This document shows positions 17,535 through 26,480 of a DNA stretch of 40,155 bases, piece after piece. The first letter of the stretch is position 1. Each line of letters opens with the position of its first letter. A program made the translations under genes and the position numbers. Below the pieces are notes generated by a model that worked only from the letters and a program-made list of their open reading frames with translations, did no database searches and was not told the origin of the DNA. The stretch comes from Nostoc sp. CHAB 5836 (lineage in GTDB: Bacteria > Cyanobacteriota > Cyanobacteriia > Cyanobacteriales > Nostocaceae): the NCBI RefSeq assembly GCF_020829445.1, contig NZ_JAIVFV010000055.1, positions 1-40,155 on the forward strand, in the 5' to 3' direction.

Positions 17535-19847
17535 ATGGCAAAGATCAAAGGCACAGACGGCTCGGACAGCATTAACGGAAAAGTATGGGATGATACCATC
17601 ACTGCCTCGCAAGGCAATGATACCCTCACAGGTGGCGGTGGCAATGATAAATTTGTTTACAAAGATGACTACTACAACCGCAAGACTGATATCATCACCG
17701 ATTTCGGTCGAGTAGCTAAAGGAACAAACTCCACAGCAGCAGTCATTGCCGAAGTGGATACCCTAATATTCCAGAGCGATGGCTTGACTGTCCAAAATCT
17801 GCTGCTGGCCCAAAATGGCAACAATTTAGAAATCACCTTTGAAAAGGGGAGTACTCTCAAAGTCATCTTGCAAAACTTTGCTCTGCAAAACCTAAATAAC
17901 CCAAGCTTATCTACAGGAGGCACTTTCGGCTTAGGTAATATAGAGTTTGATAACCAGACCAGCATCACCAAGAGCTTTGATGTCTTCAATGCCAACTCCA
18001 CCCAAAGCACTATCTTCAAAAAAAACACAGCCACCTTCCTTAACGAGTTGAGCAATAATGTTAGCGGCTTTGATAACTCCAATGATGTCATCAATGGTCA
18101 GGGGGGTAATGACAAAATCGATGGCAAAAGTGGCAACGACATACTGAGGGGTGGTGTGGGGAATGATACCCTCATTGGTGGTGCAGGGAATGATACATTG
18201 AAGGGTTATACGGGGATTGACTCCCTCAAGGGTGGTATTGGTGACGATCGCTTGTATACTGACGGTTCATTAGGCAATAACACCCTCAACGGTGGCGCTG
18301 GTGACGATACCTTGAATGCTCAGTTTTCATCAGGCGATAACTTACTCTCTGGTGGCGATGGTAATGATTTTCTTGACATCAGTGGGTATGAGGATTTTGA
18401 TAAATACGGTAACGAGATTCAACAAGTCCCCTCATTAGGCAATAACACTCTCAACGGTGGCGCTGGTGACGATACCTTGAATGCTCAGTTTTCATTCGGA
18501 AATAACCTCCTATCTGGGGGAAACGGCAATGATTTCTTCGATCTCAGCAGCATATTAGCAGGTAGTATCCGCGATCTTTCACTGACTTCTTTAGTGACTG
18601 AAACGGTAGATGGGGGTATGGGTAACGATGTGTTGAGAGTTAGTTACCATGAGAGCTATACGAGTAGCTCTCGCTCTCCCGAGGGAATCACAACGATTTT
18701 CAATGCTACAGATAACATTGGCTCAATTACCTCCGGCAAGAATCGGGTTAGCTATAAGAATATCGAAGGATTAAATATCCAAGGTACAAGGTACGACGAT
18801 TTGATTGTTGGGAGCAATGGCAACGATACGATCGACGATAGGATCAACGATAGATTCAATGCGCCGGGCTATAGCTATGGCAATGATACGATCGATGGGG
18901 GTATAGGTGACGATGTGTTGACAGTTCGTTACGATAACTATACTGACAATACTCAGGGAATCACAACGATTTTCAATGCTACTACTAATATTGGCTCCAT
19001 TACGGCGAGCGCGAACAATCAGGTTAGCTACAAAAATATCGAACGATTAAATATCTATGATACTGCTTTTGATGACTTAATTGTGGGGAGCAATGGCAAT
19101 GATACCATCTATGTGGGCGAATTTTACAATGAAAGCTTCCGAGAGAGCGGTAGTAACAATGATACCATCGATGGGGGTGTAGGTGACGATTTATTGACAG
19201 TTAATTACGTTAATTACTATGAGGACGAGGCCTATGCGAGTGGCCCTAATGAGGGAATCACAACGACTTTCAATGCTACTACTAATGTTGGCTCCATTAC
19301 AGGCGGCGCGAAATATCAGGTTAGCTACAAAAATATCGAACGATTAAATATCTCAGGTACACAATACGATGACAATATTGTGGGGAGCAATGGCAACGAT
19401 ACGCTCTCTGCGTCTGCGGGCTATTATTGGATCTATGGTGACAATGATAATGATACTATCGATGGGGGTAAGGGTGACGATATGCTCTCTGGGGGCCATG
19501 GTGACGGCAATGACAGCCTAATTGGAGGCGATGGTACCGATACCTTTGCGTTCGGTTATGGTTTCGATCAAAAAATTGATACTATTTATGATTTCAACGC
19601 CACTAATGAACTCATTCAAGTATCAGCTTATCATTTTGGTGGCGGGTTATCAATCGGTTCACTTTCAGCGACTCAGTTTACCATCGGAACATCTGCCACT
19701 GCTAGCGAAGAGCGATTTATGTACAACAGCGCTACGGGTGGACTGTTCTTTGACAAAGATGGCAGTGCGTCTGGGTTTACTCAGGTACAATTTGCTTTAG
19801 TTACTGCTGGATTATCTCTAACCGAAAAGAATTTTGTGGTTGTTTAA
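17535..19847 (+). CDS. RTX-repeat calcium-binding protein 2
   Basis: The 770-residue paralogue of the preceding gene starts MAKIKGTDGSDSINGK. The N-terminal domain is nearly the same as in genes 3 and 4 (FVYKDDYYNRKTDIITDF). The central RTX region is shorter than in gene 1, but the VSYKNIE-type module occurs three times (about 18609-18835, 18891-19107 and 19165-19405). Each copy is separated by DTIDGGxGDD repeats. The C-terminus (EERFMYNSATGGLFFD and SLTEKNFVVV) is of the gene 1 type. No signal peptide; secretion by type I export is inferred. The N-terminus lacks the GTNGNDTL form shared by the other three, so it has drifted or been exchanged. Confidence 0.9.
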   Translation: MAKIKGTDGSDSINGKVWDDTITASQGNDTLTGGGGNDKFVYKDDYYNRKTDIITDFGRVAKGTNSTAAVIAEVDTLIFQSDGLTVQNLLLAQNGNNLEITFEKGSTLKVILQNFALQNLNNPSLSTGGTFGLGNIEFDNQTSITKSFDVFNANSTQSTIFKKNTATFLNELSNNVSGFDNSNDVINGQGGNDKIDGKSGNDILRGGVGNDTLIGGAGNDTLKGYTGIDSLKGGIGDDRLYTDGSLGNNTLNGGAGDDTLNAQFSSGDNLLSGGDGNDFLDISGYEDFDKYGNEIQQVPSLGNNTLNGGAGDDTLNAQFSFGNNLLSGGNGNDFFDLSSILAGSIRDLSLTSLVTETVDGGMGNDVLRVSYHESYTSSSRSPEGITTIFNATDNIGSITSGKNRVSYKNIEGLNIQGTRYDDLIVGSNGNDTIDDRINDRFNAPGYSYGNDTIDGGIGDDVLTVRYDNYTDNTQGITTIFNATTNIGSITASANNQVSYKNIERLNIYDTAFDDLIVGSNGNDTIYVGEFYNESFRESGSNNDTIDGGVGDDLLTVNYVNYYEDEAYASGPNEGITTTFNATTNVGSITGGAKYQVSYKNIERLNISGTQYDDNIVGSNGNDTLSASAGYYWIYGDNDNDTIDGGKGDDMLSGGHGDGNDSLIGGDGTDTFAFGYGFDQKIDTIYDFNATNELIQVSAYHFGGGLSIGSLSATQFTIGTSATASEERFMYNSATGGLFFDKDGSASGFTQVQFALVTAGLSLTEKNFVVV

Positions 19848-20345
19848 TTGTGATTGGCGTTCTGCCATCACTCTAGGCACATAATGTGAAGTTCTCAACA
19901 GATGAAGAATGCTGAATGCTGAGTTGAAACATCGCCCACAAGGAAGGGGCGGGGCTTCTACCAAGTACACAAGCACTGAGTAACTCTTAGAGGATGTTTT
20001 AAAAGTGTTTTGCTGTGACTTTAGGCACTTTTAGATCCCCCCTACCCCCCAGTTTATCGGGGGAACCGGAATCAAAGTCCCCCGATAAATTGGGGGACTT
20101 AGAGGGATCTAGAACTTTTGATACCGACAATAGGACTTTTAAAATATCCTCTTAATTCACTCGGCACTTAGCACTCACTACTCAGCACTGAGTAGGGTGA
20201 ATTTTCGAGAAAAAATGTCACCCTCAAGGGTGACATCAAAGGATGTTGAAAGTGTTTACTTTCGGCGGGTTATTTCCAAAAACAGCACAAACAGCATTTT
20301 CAGAACTGAAGTTACAGAAAAAATCGATTCAGCTAGATAAAAATT
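19848..20345 (+). promoter_or_regulatory. RTX spacer and leader of gene 3
   Basis: It has the same shared spacer as before, with an inserted TTA-flanked element (19990-20151). Before the ATG lie two hairpins: TGTCACCCTCAAGGGTGACA (20216-20235), and GAAAGT (20248-20253)/ACTTTC (20258-20263). The second replaces the GCCGAAA/TTTCGGC hairpin of genes 1 and 2 while keeping the following GGCGGGTTATTTCC. Confidence 0.5.
19990..20151. mobile_element. Miniature element, family C (GAGGATGTTTTAAAAGT), copy 1
   Basis: The 162-bp element has ends GAGGATGTTTTAAAAGT and ACTTTTAAAATATCCTC and is flanked by TTA (19987-19989 and 20152-20154). The empty site is visible in the gene 2 spacer, ACTCTTAATTAACTCGG. 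Inside, GATCCCCCCTA and CCCCGATAAATTGGGGG words form a secondary hairpin. Confidence 0.85.
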
Positions 20346-22802
20346 ATGGCAAAGATCATTGGAACCAACGGTAACGATACTTTAGAAGGCATCGGCAACT
20401 CGGACAATATTAACGGAAAAGCAGGCAATGATACCATCATTGCCTCGTGGGGCAATAATACCCTCACAGGTGGCGGTGGCAATGATAAATTTGTTTACAA
20501 AGATGACTACTACTACGACAAGACTGATATAATCACCGATTTCCGTCGAGTAGCTAAAGGAACAAACTCCACAGCAGCAGTCATTGCCGAAGTAGACACC
20601 CTAATATTCGAGAGCGATCGCTTCACTGTCCAAAATCTGCTGCTGGCCCAGAATGCCAAGGATTTAGAAATCACCTTTGAAAAGGAGTATCCTCCCAAAG
20701 TCATCTTGCGAAACTTTGCTCTGCAAAACCTAAATAACCCAAGCTTATCTACAGGAGCCACTTTCGGCTTAGGTAATGTAGAGTTTGGTAACCAGACTAG
20801 CATCAGCAAGAGCTTTGATGTCTTCAATGCCAACTCCATCCAAAGCACTATCTTCACAAAAAACACAGCCACCTTCCTTAACGAGTTGAACAATAATGTT
20901 AGCGGCTTTGATAACTCCAATGATGTCATCAATGGTCAGGGGGGTAATGACAAAATCGATGGCAAAAGTGGCAACGACATACTCAGAGGTAGCGTGGGGA
21001 ATGATACCCTTATTGGTGGTGCAGGGAATGATACATTGAAGGGTTATACGGGGATTGACTCTCTCCTTGGTGGTATTGGTGACGATCGCTTGTATGTTGA
21101 CCCTTCATCAAGCAATAACTTCCTCTCAGGTGGCGACGGTAATGATTTACTTAACACCGATGGCTATGATCGCGATTCTTACTATCCTGACAATATCATC
21201 GGTGGCGCTGGTGATGATACCTTGTCTGCTCAGTATCTTCGCGATCCTTTGTATTTTTTCTATCTAGCTGACAAGATCAACGCATCAGACAATAACACCC
21301 TGATCGGTGGCGCTGGTAATGATACCTTGTATGCCCGCAGTTCATCAGGCTATAACTTGCTCTCTAGCGGCGATGGTAATGATTTTCTTGACACCAGTAG
21401 CTATTCTTTATCCTATGATGATAACACCAGCTCGAAGTCTCTAATCCCTTCATCAGGAAATAACACTCTCAACGGTGGCGCTGGTGATGATCGCTTGTAT
21501 GCTCGCTTTTCATTGGGAAATAATCTCCTATCTGGGGGCGATGGCAATGATTTCTTCGATCTCAGCAACATAGTGGCAGATAGTACCCGCGATTTTTCAC
21601 CGACTTCTTTAGTGACTGAAACGGTAGATGGGGGTATAGGTGACGATGTGTTGACACTTAGTTACGATAACCCTACTCAGGGAATCAGAACGACATTCAA
21701 TGCTACTGATAACATTGGCTCAATTACCTCGGGTACGAATCGGGTTAGCTACAAGAATATCGAAGGATTAAATATCTCAGGTACTTACTACGATGATTTA
21801 ATTGTGGGGAGCAATAGCAACGATACGATTAATGATACGATGTTTTCTTATTATTCAGGCAATGATACGATTGATGGGGGTATAGGTGACGATTTATTGA
21901 TAGCTAATCTCATTGACCCTACTGAGGCAATCACAACGACATTCAATGCTACTACTAACATTGGCTCAATTAACTGGGGCACGAAGAATCAGATTAGCTA
22001 CAAAAATATCGAACGATTAAATATCTCAGGTACACAATACGATGACTTGATTGTGGGGAGCAATGGTAACGATACCATCGATGTGAGCGGTAGGGGCGAT
22101 GATACCATCGATGGGGGTATAGGTGACGATTTATTGACAGTTAGTTTCAATAGAGACTATAGGACTCGCTATACCAAGGGAATCACAACGACATTCAATG
22201 CTACCACTAATATTGGCTCCATTACAGACGACACGAAGAATCAGGTTAGCTACAAAAATATCGAACGATTAAATATCTCAGGTACTGGCAACGATGATTT
22301 TATTGTGGGGAGCAATGGCAACGATACGCTCTATGGGGGCTATTATGGCAATGATACCCTGATAGGTGGCGATGGCAACGATAACCTGTATGGAGAAGAT
22401 GGTAATGATACCCTGATAGGTGGCGATGGCAACGATAACCTGTATGGAGAAAATGGTAATGATACTTTGTATGGAGGAGCTGGTAATGATATCTTTGCTT
22501 TCAGTAGATTCTATTATTTGAATACAGGCATTGATACATTCTATGACTTCAACCCCACCAATGACCTGATTCAGATCAAGGCTAATTATTTTGGTCCTAG
22601 TTTTCCAATCGGTTCACTTGCAGCGACTCGATTTACCATCGGAACATCTGCAACCACTAGCACTCAGCGAATTATCTATAACAATATTACAGGTGCGCTG
22701 TACATTGACCAAGATGGTAGTGGGCGTGCGTTCACTCAGGTACAATTTGCACAATTAGAGGGTGGAGTCTCACTAACCGAAAAGAATTTTGTGGTTGTTT
22801 AA
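20346..22802 (+). CDS. RTX-repeat calcium-binding protein 3
   Basis: This is the longest paralogue at 818 residues. It starts MAKIIGTNGNDTLEGIG. The conserved N-terminal domain has a short tyrosine tract (KDDYYYDKTD). The RTX region is interrupted by poorly conserved inserts rich in Tyr/Asp (near 21160-21290 and 21400-21440). Three VSYKNIE/ISYKNIE modules follow (about 21627-21835, 21868-22080 and 22107-22325), then canonical tandem RTX nonapeptides (GGDGNDNLYGEDGNDTL and its repeat, 22360-22480). The C-terminus differs from genes 1 and 2: TQRIIYNNITGALYIDQDG and FAQLEGGVSLTEKNFVVV. It is shared with gene 4. Secretion through a type I system is inferred from this tail and the lack of a signal peptide. 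Confidence 0.9.
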   Translation: MAKIIGTNGNDTLEGIGNSDNINGKAGNDTIIASWGNNTLTGGGGNDKFVYKDDYYYDKTDIITDFRRVAKGTNSTAAVIAEVDTLIFESDRFTVQNLLLAQNAKDLEITFEKEYPPKVILRNFALQNLNNPSLSTGATFGLGNVEFGNQTSISKSFDVFNANSIQSTIFTKNTATFLNELNNNVSGFDNSNDVINGQGGNDKIDGKSGNDILRGSVGNDTLIGGAGNDTLKGYTGIDSLLGGIGDDRLYVDPSSSNNFLSGGDGNDLLNTDGYDRDSYYPDNIIGGAGDDTLSAQYLRDPLYFFYLADKINASDNNTLIGGAGNDTLYARSSSGYNLLSSGDGNDFLDTSSYSLSYDDNTSSKSLIPSSGNNTLNGGAGDDRLYARFSLGNNLLSGGDGNDFFDLSNIVADSTRDFSPTSLVTETVDGGIGDDVLTLSYDNPTQGIRTTFNATDNIGSITSGTNRVSYKNIEGLNISGTYYDDLIVGSNSNDTINDTMFSYYSGNDTIDGGIGDDLLIANLIDPTEAITTTFNATTNIGSINWGTKNQISYKNIERLNISGTQYDDLIVGSNGNDTIDVSGRGDDTIDGGIGDDLLTVSFNRDYRTRYTKGITTTFNATTNIGSITDDTKNQVSYKNIERLNISGTGNDDFIVGSNGNDTLYGGYYGNDTLIGGDGNDNLYGEDGNDTLIGGDGNDNLYGENGNDTLYGGAGNDIFAFSRFYYLNTGIDTFYDFNPTNDLIQIKANYFGPSFPIGSLAATRFTIGTSATTSTQRIIYNNITGALYIDQDGSGRAFTQVQFAQLEGGVSLTEKNFVVV

Positions 22803-22940
22803 CTGTGATTAGCGTTCTGCCATCACTTTAGGCACATAATGTAAAGTTCTCAATAGATGAAGAATGCTGAATGCTGAGTTGAAACATCGCCCACAAGGGG
22901 CGGGGCTTCTACCAAGTACAGAAGTACTGAGTAACTCTTA

Positions 22941-23100
22941 GAGGATGTTTTAAAAGTGTTTCGCTGTGACTTTAGGCACTTTTAGATCCCCCCTACCCCC
23001 CCGATAAATTGGGGGAAGAATCAAAGTCCCCCGATAAATTGGGGGATTTAGAGGGATCTAGAACTTTTGATACCGACAATAGGACTTTTAAAATATCCTC
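22941..23100. mobile_element. Miniature element, family C, copy 2
   Basis: It sits at the same position and orientation relative to the RTX unit as copy 1, flanked by TTA (22938-22940 and 23101-23103). It was therefore duplicated along with the RTX unit and did not insert separately. Confidence 0.85.
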
Positions 23101-23191
23101 TTAATTCACTCGCCACTTAGCACTCACTACTCAGCACTGAGTAGGGTGAATCTTCGAGAAAAAATGTCGCCCTCAAGGGTGAGATCAAAGG

Positions 23192-23329
23192 CAATACTGC
23201 GTAGGTTTTGGAAAATCGTAGGTTGGGTTGAGGCAATGCGTTACCCAACAAAGCCCCCCAAATGTTGGGTTTCGTTCCTCAACCCAACCTACACGGGTTA
23301 AGGTTTTTGGGCTTAACCGAGCAGTATTG
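23192..23329. mobile_element. Miniature element, family D (CAATACTGC ends), copy 1
   Basis: The 138 bp begin CAATACTGC and end GCAGTATTG, with a perfect 10-bp direct repeat AGATCAAAGG on both sides (23182-23191 and 23330-23339). The interior is a long imperfect palindrome built on GTAGGTTGGGTTGAGG and CCTCAACCCAACCTAC. The RTX gene 3 leader shows the uninterrupted site. Confidence 0.9.
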
Positions 23330-23442
23330 AGATCAAAGGATGTTGAAAGTGTTTACTTTCGGCGGGTTATTTCCAAAAACAGCACAAACAGCATTTTCAG
23401 AACTGAAGTTACAGAAAAAATCGATTCAGCTAGATAAAAATT

Positions 23443-25548
23443 ATGGCAAACATCATTGGAACCAACGGTAACGATACTTTAGAAGGCACTTACGCCTCGG
23501 ACAAAATTAACGGAAAAGCAGGCAATGATACCATTATTGCCTCGGAGGGCAGTGATAGGCTCACAGGTGGCGGTGGCAATGATAAATTTGTTTACAAAGA
23601 TGACTACTACTACTACAGCGACTTGAACTACTACCTCTACTACAGCAAGATTGATACCATCACCGATTTCGATCAAGTAGCTAAAGGAACAAACTCCACA
23701 GCAGCAGTCATTGCCGAAGTGGACACCCTAATATTCCAGAGCGATGGCTTCACTGTCCAAAATCTGCTGCTGACCCAAAATGGCAACAATTTAGAAATCA
23801 CCTTTGAAAAGGGGAGTACTCTCAAAGTCATCTTGCAAAACTTTGCTCTGCAAAACCTAAATAACCCAAGCTTATCTACAGCAGGCACTTTCGGCTTAGG
23901 TAATATAGAGTTTGATAACCAGACTAGCATCACCAAGAGCTTTGATGTCTTCAATGCCAACTCCACCCAAAGCACTATCTTCAACGAAAACACAGTCACC
24001 TTCCTTAATGAGTTGAACAATAATGTTAGCGGCTTTGATAACTCCAATGATGTCATCAATGGTCAGGGGGGTAATGACAAAATTGATGGCAAAAGTGGCA
24101 ACGACATACTGAAGGGAAATGTGGCTAACGATACCCTTATTGGGGGTGCAGGGAATGATACATTGAGGGGTTATACGGGGGTTGACTACTTCGCAGATCC
24201 CTACTACAAGTATAGATATATACCAAGAGGTTATACGGGAAATGACTCCCTCTTTGGTGGTATTGGTGACGATCGCTTGTATACTGACGGTTCATCAGGC
24301 AATAACACCCTCAACGGTGGCGCTGGTGACGATAGCTTGAACGCTAGCTTTTCATATGGGAATAACTTACTCTCTGGTGGCGATGGTAATGATTTTCTTG
24401 ACACCAGTGCGTATTATTATTATGATGAGGTAAATGACTTCTCTGGAGTTCTGTCATCGGGAAATAACACTCTCAACGGTGGCGCTGGTGATGATCGCTT
24501 GAACGCTAGATTTTCATCCGGAAATAACCTCTTATCTGGGGGCGACGGCAATGATTTCTTCGATCTGAGCAGCATATTTTTCTCCGATCTCATCGGCATA
24601 TTTGGATATAATACCCGCGATTCTTCAGTGACTTCTTTAGTGACTCAAACGGTAGATGGGGGTATAGGTGACGATGTGTTGACAGTTGGTTACTTTAATA
24701 GTAACAAGAGCTATGGTCGTTACTACCAGGGCACCACTAGCAATAGCTTTACCGAGGGAATCATAACGACATTCAATCCTACAGATAACATTGGCTCAAT
24801 TACCTTCGGTAAGAATCGGGTTAGCTATAAGAATATCGAAGGATTAAATATCCAAGGTAGCTACTACGATGATTTGATTGTGGGAACCAATGGCAACGAT
24901 ACTCTCTCTGCTGCAGGCCATGTTGACAATGATACCATGGATGGGGGTAAGGGTGACGATTTGTTGATAGTTGATTATTCTTTTGGCTATAGCGAGGGAA
25001 TCACAACGACATTCAATGCTACAGATAACATTGGCTCAATTACCTTCGGTAAGAATCGGGCTAGCTACAAAAATATCGAACGATTAAATATCTTTGGTAC
25101 ATACAGCAATGACTTAATTGTAGGTACTAATGGCAACGATACCTTGGAGGGCTATGGTGGCAATGACATCCTAATTGGAGGCGATGGTACTGATACTTTT
25201 GCGTTCGGTAGTTTTGGTAGTATTAGGTTCAGTAAGGATTACTATCAAGGACTCGATTATGGTTACGATCGAGGAATTGATACTATTTATGATTTCAACG
25301 CCACTAATGAACTGATTCAGATCCAGGCTTATTATTTTGGTAGTGATTTATCAACCGCTTCACTTGAGAAAAGCCAGTTTACCATCGGAACATCTGCAAC
25401 CACTAGCACTCAGCGAATTATCTATAACAATATTACAGGTGCGCTGTACATTGACCTAGATGGCAGTGACGGTTGGTTCACTCAGATACAATTTGCACAA
25501 TTAGAGGGTGGACTCTCACTAACCGAAAAGAATTTTGTGATTGTTTAA
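23443..25548 (+). CDS. RTX-repeat calcium-binding protein 4
   Basis: The 701-residue paralogue starts MANIIGTNGNDTLEGTY. Its tyrosine-rich spot after FVYKDD is expanded (YYYYSDLNYYLYYSK). The rest of the N-terminal domain matches genes 2 and 3 closely, including FDVFNANSTQSTIF. The RTX region has extra Tyr-rich inserts (near 24190-24235 and 24410-24430). Two VSYKNIE/ASYKNIE modules follow (about 24651-24900 and 24940-25140). The C-terminus (TQRIIYNNITGALYIDLDG and SLTEKNFVIV) is of the gene 3 type. Like its neighbours it lacks a signal peptide. It is the last intact gene of the array; a leader and start-codon relic of a fifth copy follows at 25753. Confidence 0.9.
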   Translation: MANIIGTNGNDTLEGTYASDKINGKAGNDTIIASEGSDRLTGGGGNDKFVYKDDYYYYSDLNYYLYYSKIDTITDFDQVAKGTNSTAAVIAEVDTLIFQSDGFTVQNLLLTQNGNNLEITFEKGSTLKVILQNFALQNLNNPSLSTAGTFGLGNIEFDNQTSITKSFDVFNANSTQSTIFNENTVTFLNELNNNVSGFDNSNDVINGQGGNDKIDGKSGNDILKGNVANDTLIGGAGNDTLRGYTGVDYFADPYYKYRYIPRGYTGNDSLFGGIGDDRLYTDGSSGNNTLNGGAGDDSLNASFSYGNNLLSGGDGNDFLDTSAYYYYDEVNDFSGVLSSGNNTLNGGAGDDRLNARFSSGNNLLSGGDGNDFFDLSSIFFSDLIGIFGYNTRDSSVTSLVTQTVDGGIGDDVLTVGYFNSNKSYGRYYQGTTSNSFTEGIITTFNPTDNIGSITFGKNRVSYKNIEGLNIQGSYYDDLIVGTNGNDTLSAAGHVDNDTMDGGKGDDLLIVDYSFGYSEGITTTFNATDNIGSITFGKNRASYKNIERLNIFGTYSNDLIVGTNGNDTLEGYGGNDILIGGDGTDTFAFGSFGSIRFSKDYYQGLDYGYDRGIDTIYDFNATNELIQIQAYYFGSDLSTASLEKSQFTIGTSATTSTQRIIYNNITGALYIDLDGSDGWFTQIQFAQLEGGLSLTEKNFVIV

Positions 25549-25566
25549 CTGCTGTGCGTGGGTTTA

Positions 25567-25700
25567 GAGGATGTTTGAAAAGTCCTCTTCTTGGTCGCAA
25601 AACGTTTTAGATCCCCCTAAGTCCCCCGATAAATTGGGGGACTTTGATAGATATTTTTCCGGTTCCCCCCTTATTAAGGGGGGCTAGGGGGGATCCAATT
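25567..25700. mobile_element. Family C element, degenerate copy 3
   Basis: The left end GAGGATGTTTGAAAAGT follows a TTA, and the GATCCCCCTAAGTCCCCC/GGGGGACTTTG and GGGGGGATC words match the other copies. The right end is not recognisable. Confidence 0.5.
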
Positions 25701-25752
25701 CTATGCAGCTTCATAAAAAATTGGTATGAGTATTTTTTATTTGGAAGTACCT

Positions 25753-25803
25753 TACAGAAAAAATCGATTTAGCTAGATAAAAATTATGGCAAAAAATCAT
25801 TAG
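25753..25803 (+). pseudogene. Relic of a fifth RTX leader and start
   Basis: TACAGAAAAAATCGATTTAG, then CTAGATAAAAATTATGGCAA, matches the last 35 bp of every RTX leader and the first codons. The frame then stops (ATG GCA AAA AAT CAT TAG), with one extra A compared with the intact genes. A miniature element starts inside the stop codon and nothing RTX-like follows. The copy was probably lost by deletion next to the element. Confidence 0.75.
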
Positions 25804-25893
25804 ACATCTCCGACAAAAAATGTAGAGACGTAGCACTGCTACGTCTCTACAAGGATTATGGATAACGCATATTTAATTTCACTCCTATGTCTA
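25801..25893. mobile_element. Miniature element with TAGACATCTCC end, copy 2
   Basis: It begins TAGACATCTCC and ends CCTATGTCTA (93 bp). Its central hairpin is GTAGAGACGTAGC (25822-25834)/GCTACGTCTCTAC (25838-25850). Compared with the other copies both arms carry the same base change, so pairing is kept. Confidence 0.75.
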
Positions 25894-26480
25894 TTGACTA
25901 TTTTTTGAATTCAAAATTCACGCATTCAAAATTTCAGAAATAATTTTGAATTGTTTAATTTAAGGATACAAGCAGGGCTATTTCATTCTAGACATAAACA
26001 ACTTAACGTGAAAGTTATGTCCCGCAAGGAATTGAAGTTCCTTGCTAATAGCGAAAGTCATCTCAAAGATGACTAAATAATCGGAAAAATTTTTAGTCTA
26101 AACTCCAGACGCAAGTGTGACAAAAAATAAAAGCTTTTAGTTTGTAGTAAGGGCTTCAACCCTGATTTTGAGGACTAAAGTCCTCACTACAAACTCCAAA
26201 TAATATGCCAGTTGCGTAAGTCCTATCTACTTCTGTAGACTTTACCTAAAAGCCAAAGAACTTTAGTTCAAGGCGGGTGGCGAAGCCAACAGATAGGCAT
26301 TTCTAGGCTTTTGTTGACACCAATGGGGTTGACCATACCCCCGCCGGACGTTTGGGAAAAGCAGATAGATGAATTACTCAGCACTTTGATCTGGTTATAT
26401 TGCAGGTTAAGATTTTACACTTCGCGCTATTCTTGATAAAACGTCGGCGAACAAGTTTATTGCAGCGAACACAAAAAAGC
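25894..26480. other. Repeat-rich spacer before tmk
   Basis: It holds part of a GGGCTATTTCATTCTAGACA repeat (25977 on; related to 34080-34430 and 39083-39172), and a family B element with a decayed left end (about 26105-26225, ending GCCAGTTGCGTAAGTCCT). An open stretch (26305-26430) before tmk has no family I can name. No gene is supported. Confidence 0.5.

Larger units (their letters stand above)
22803..23442 (+). promoter_or_regulatory. RTX spacer and leader of gene 4
   Basis: It has the shared spacer plus two insertions: a TTA-flanked family C element (22941-23100) and a CAATAC element (23192-23329). The latter splits the stretch that in gene 3 reads ACATCAAAGGATGTTG. The hairpin GAAAGT (23345-23350)/ACTTTC (23355-23360) and the AAAAATCGATTCAGCTAG motif are kept between the insertion and the ATG. 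Confidence 0.5.

Noticed and set aside
14857..25548. Periodic DNA as a CRISPR array
   Set aside because: The repeats are coding, of variable length and in frame; no constant repeat with unique spacers.
26305..26430. Coding frame upstream of tmk (LTIPPPDVWEKQIDELLST)
   Set aside because: Looks protein-like, but no start or family is recognisable and it is out of phase with tmk; left as unknown.
26400..26480. N-terminal extension of thymidylate kinase
   Set aside because: Not conserved in the family; the P-loop lies at the usual distance from the ATG at 26481.
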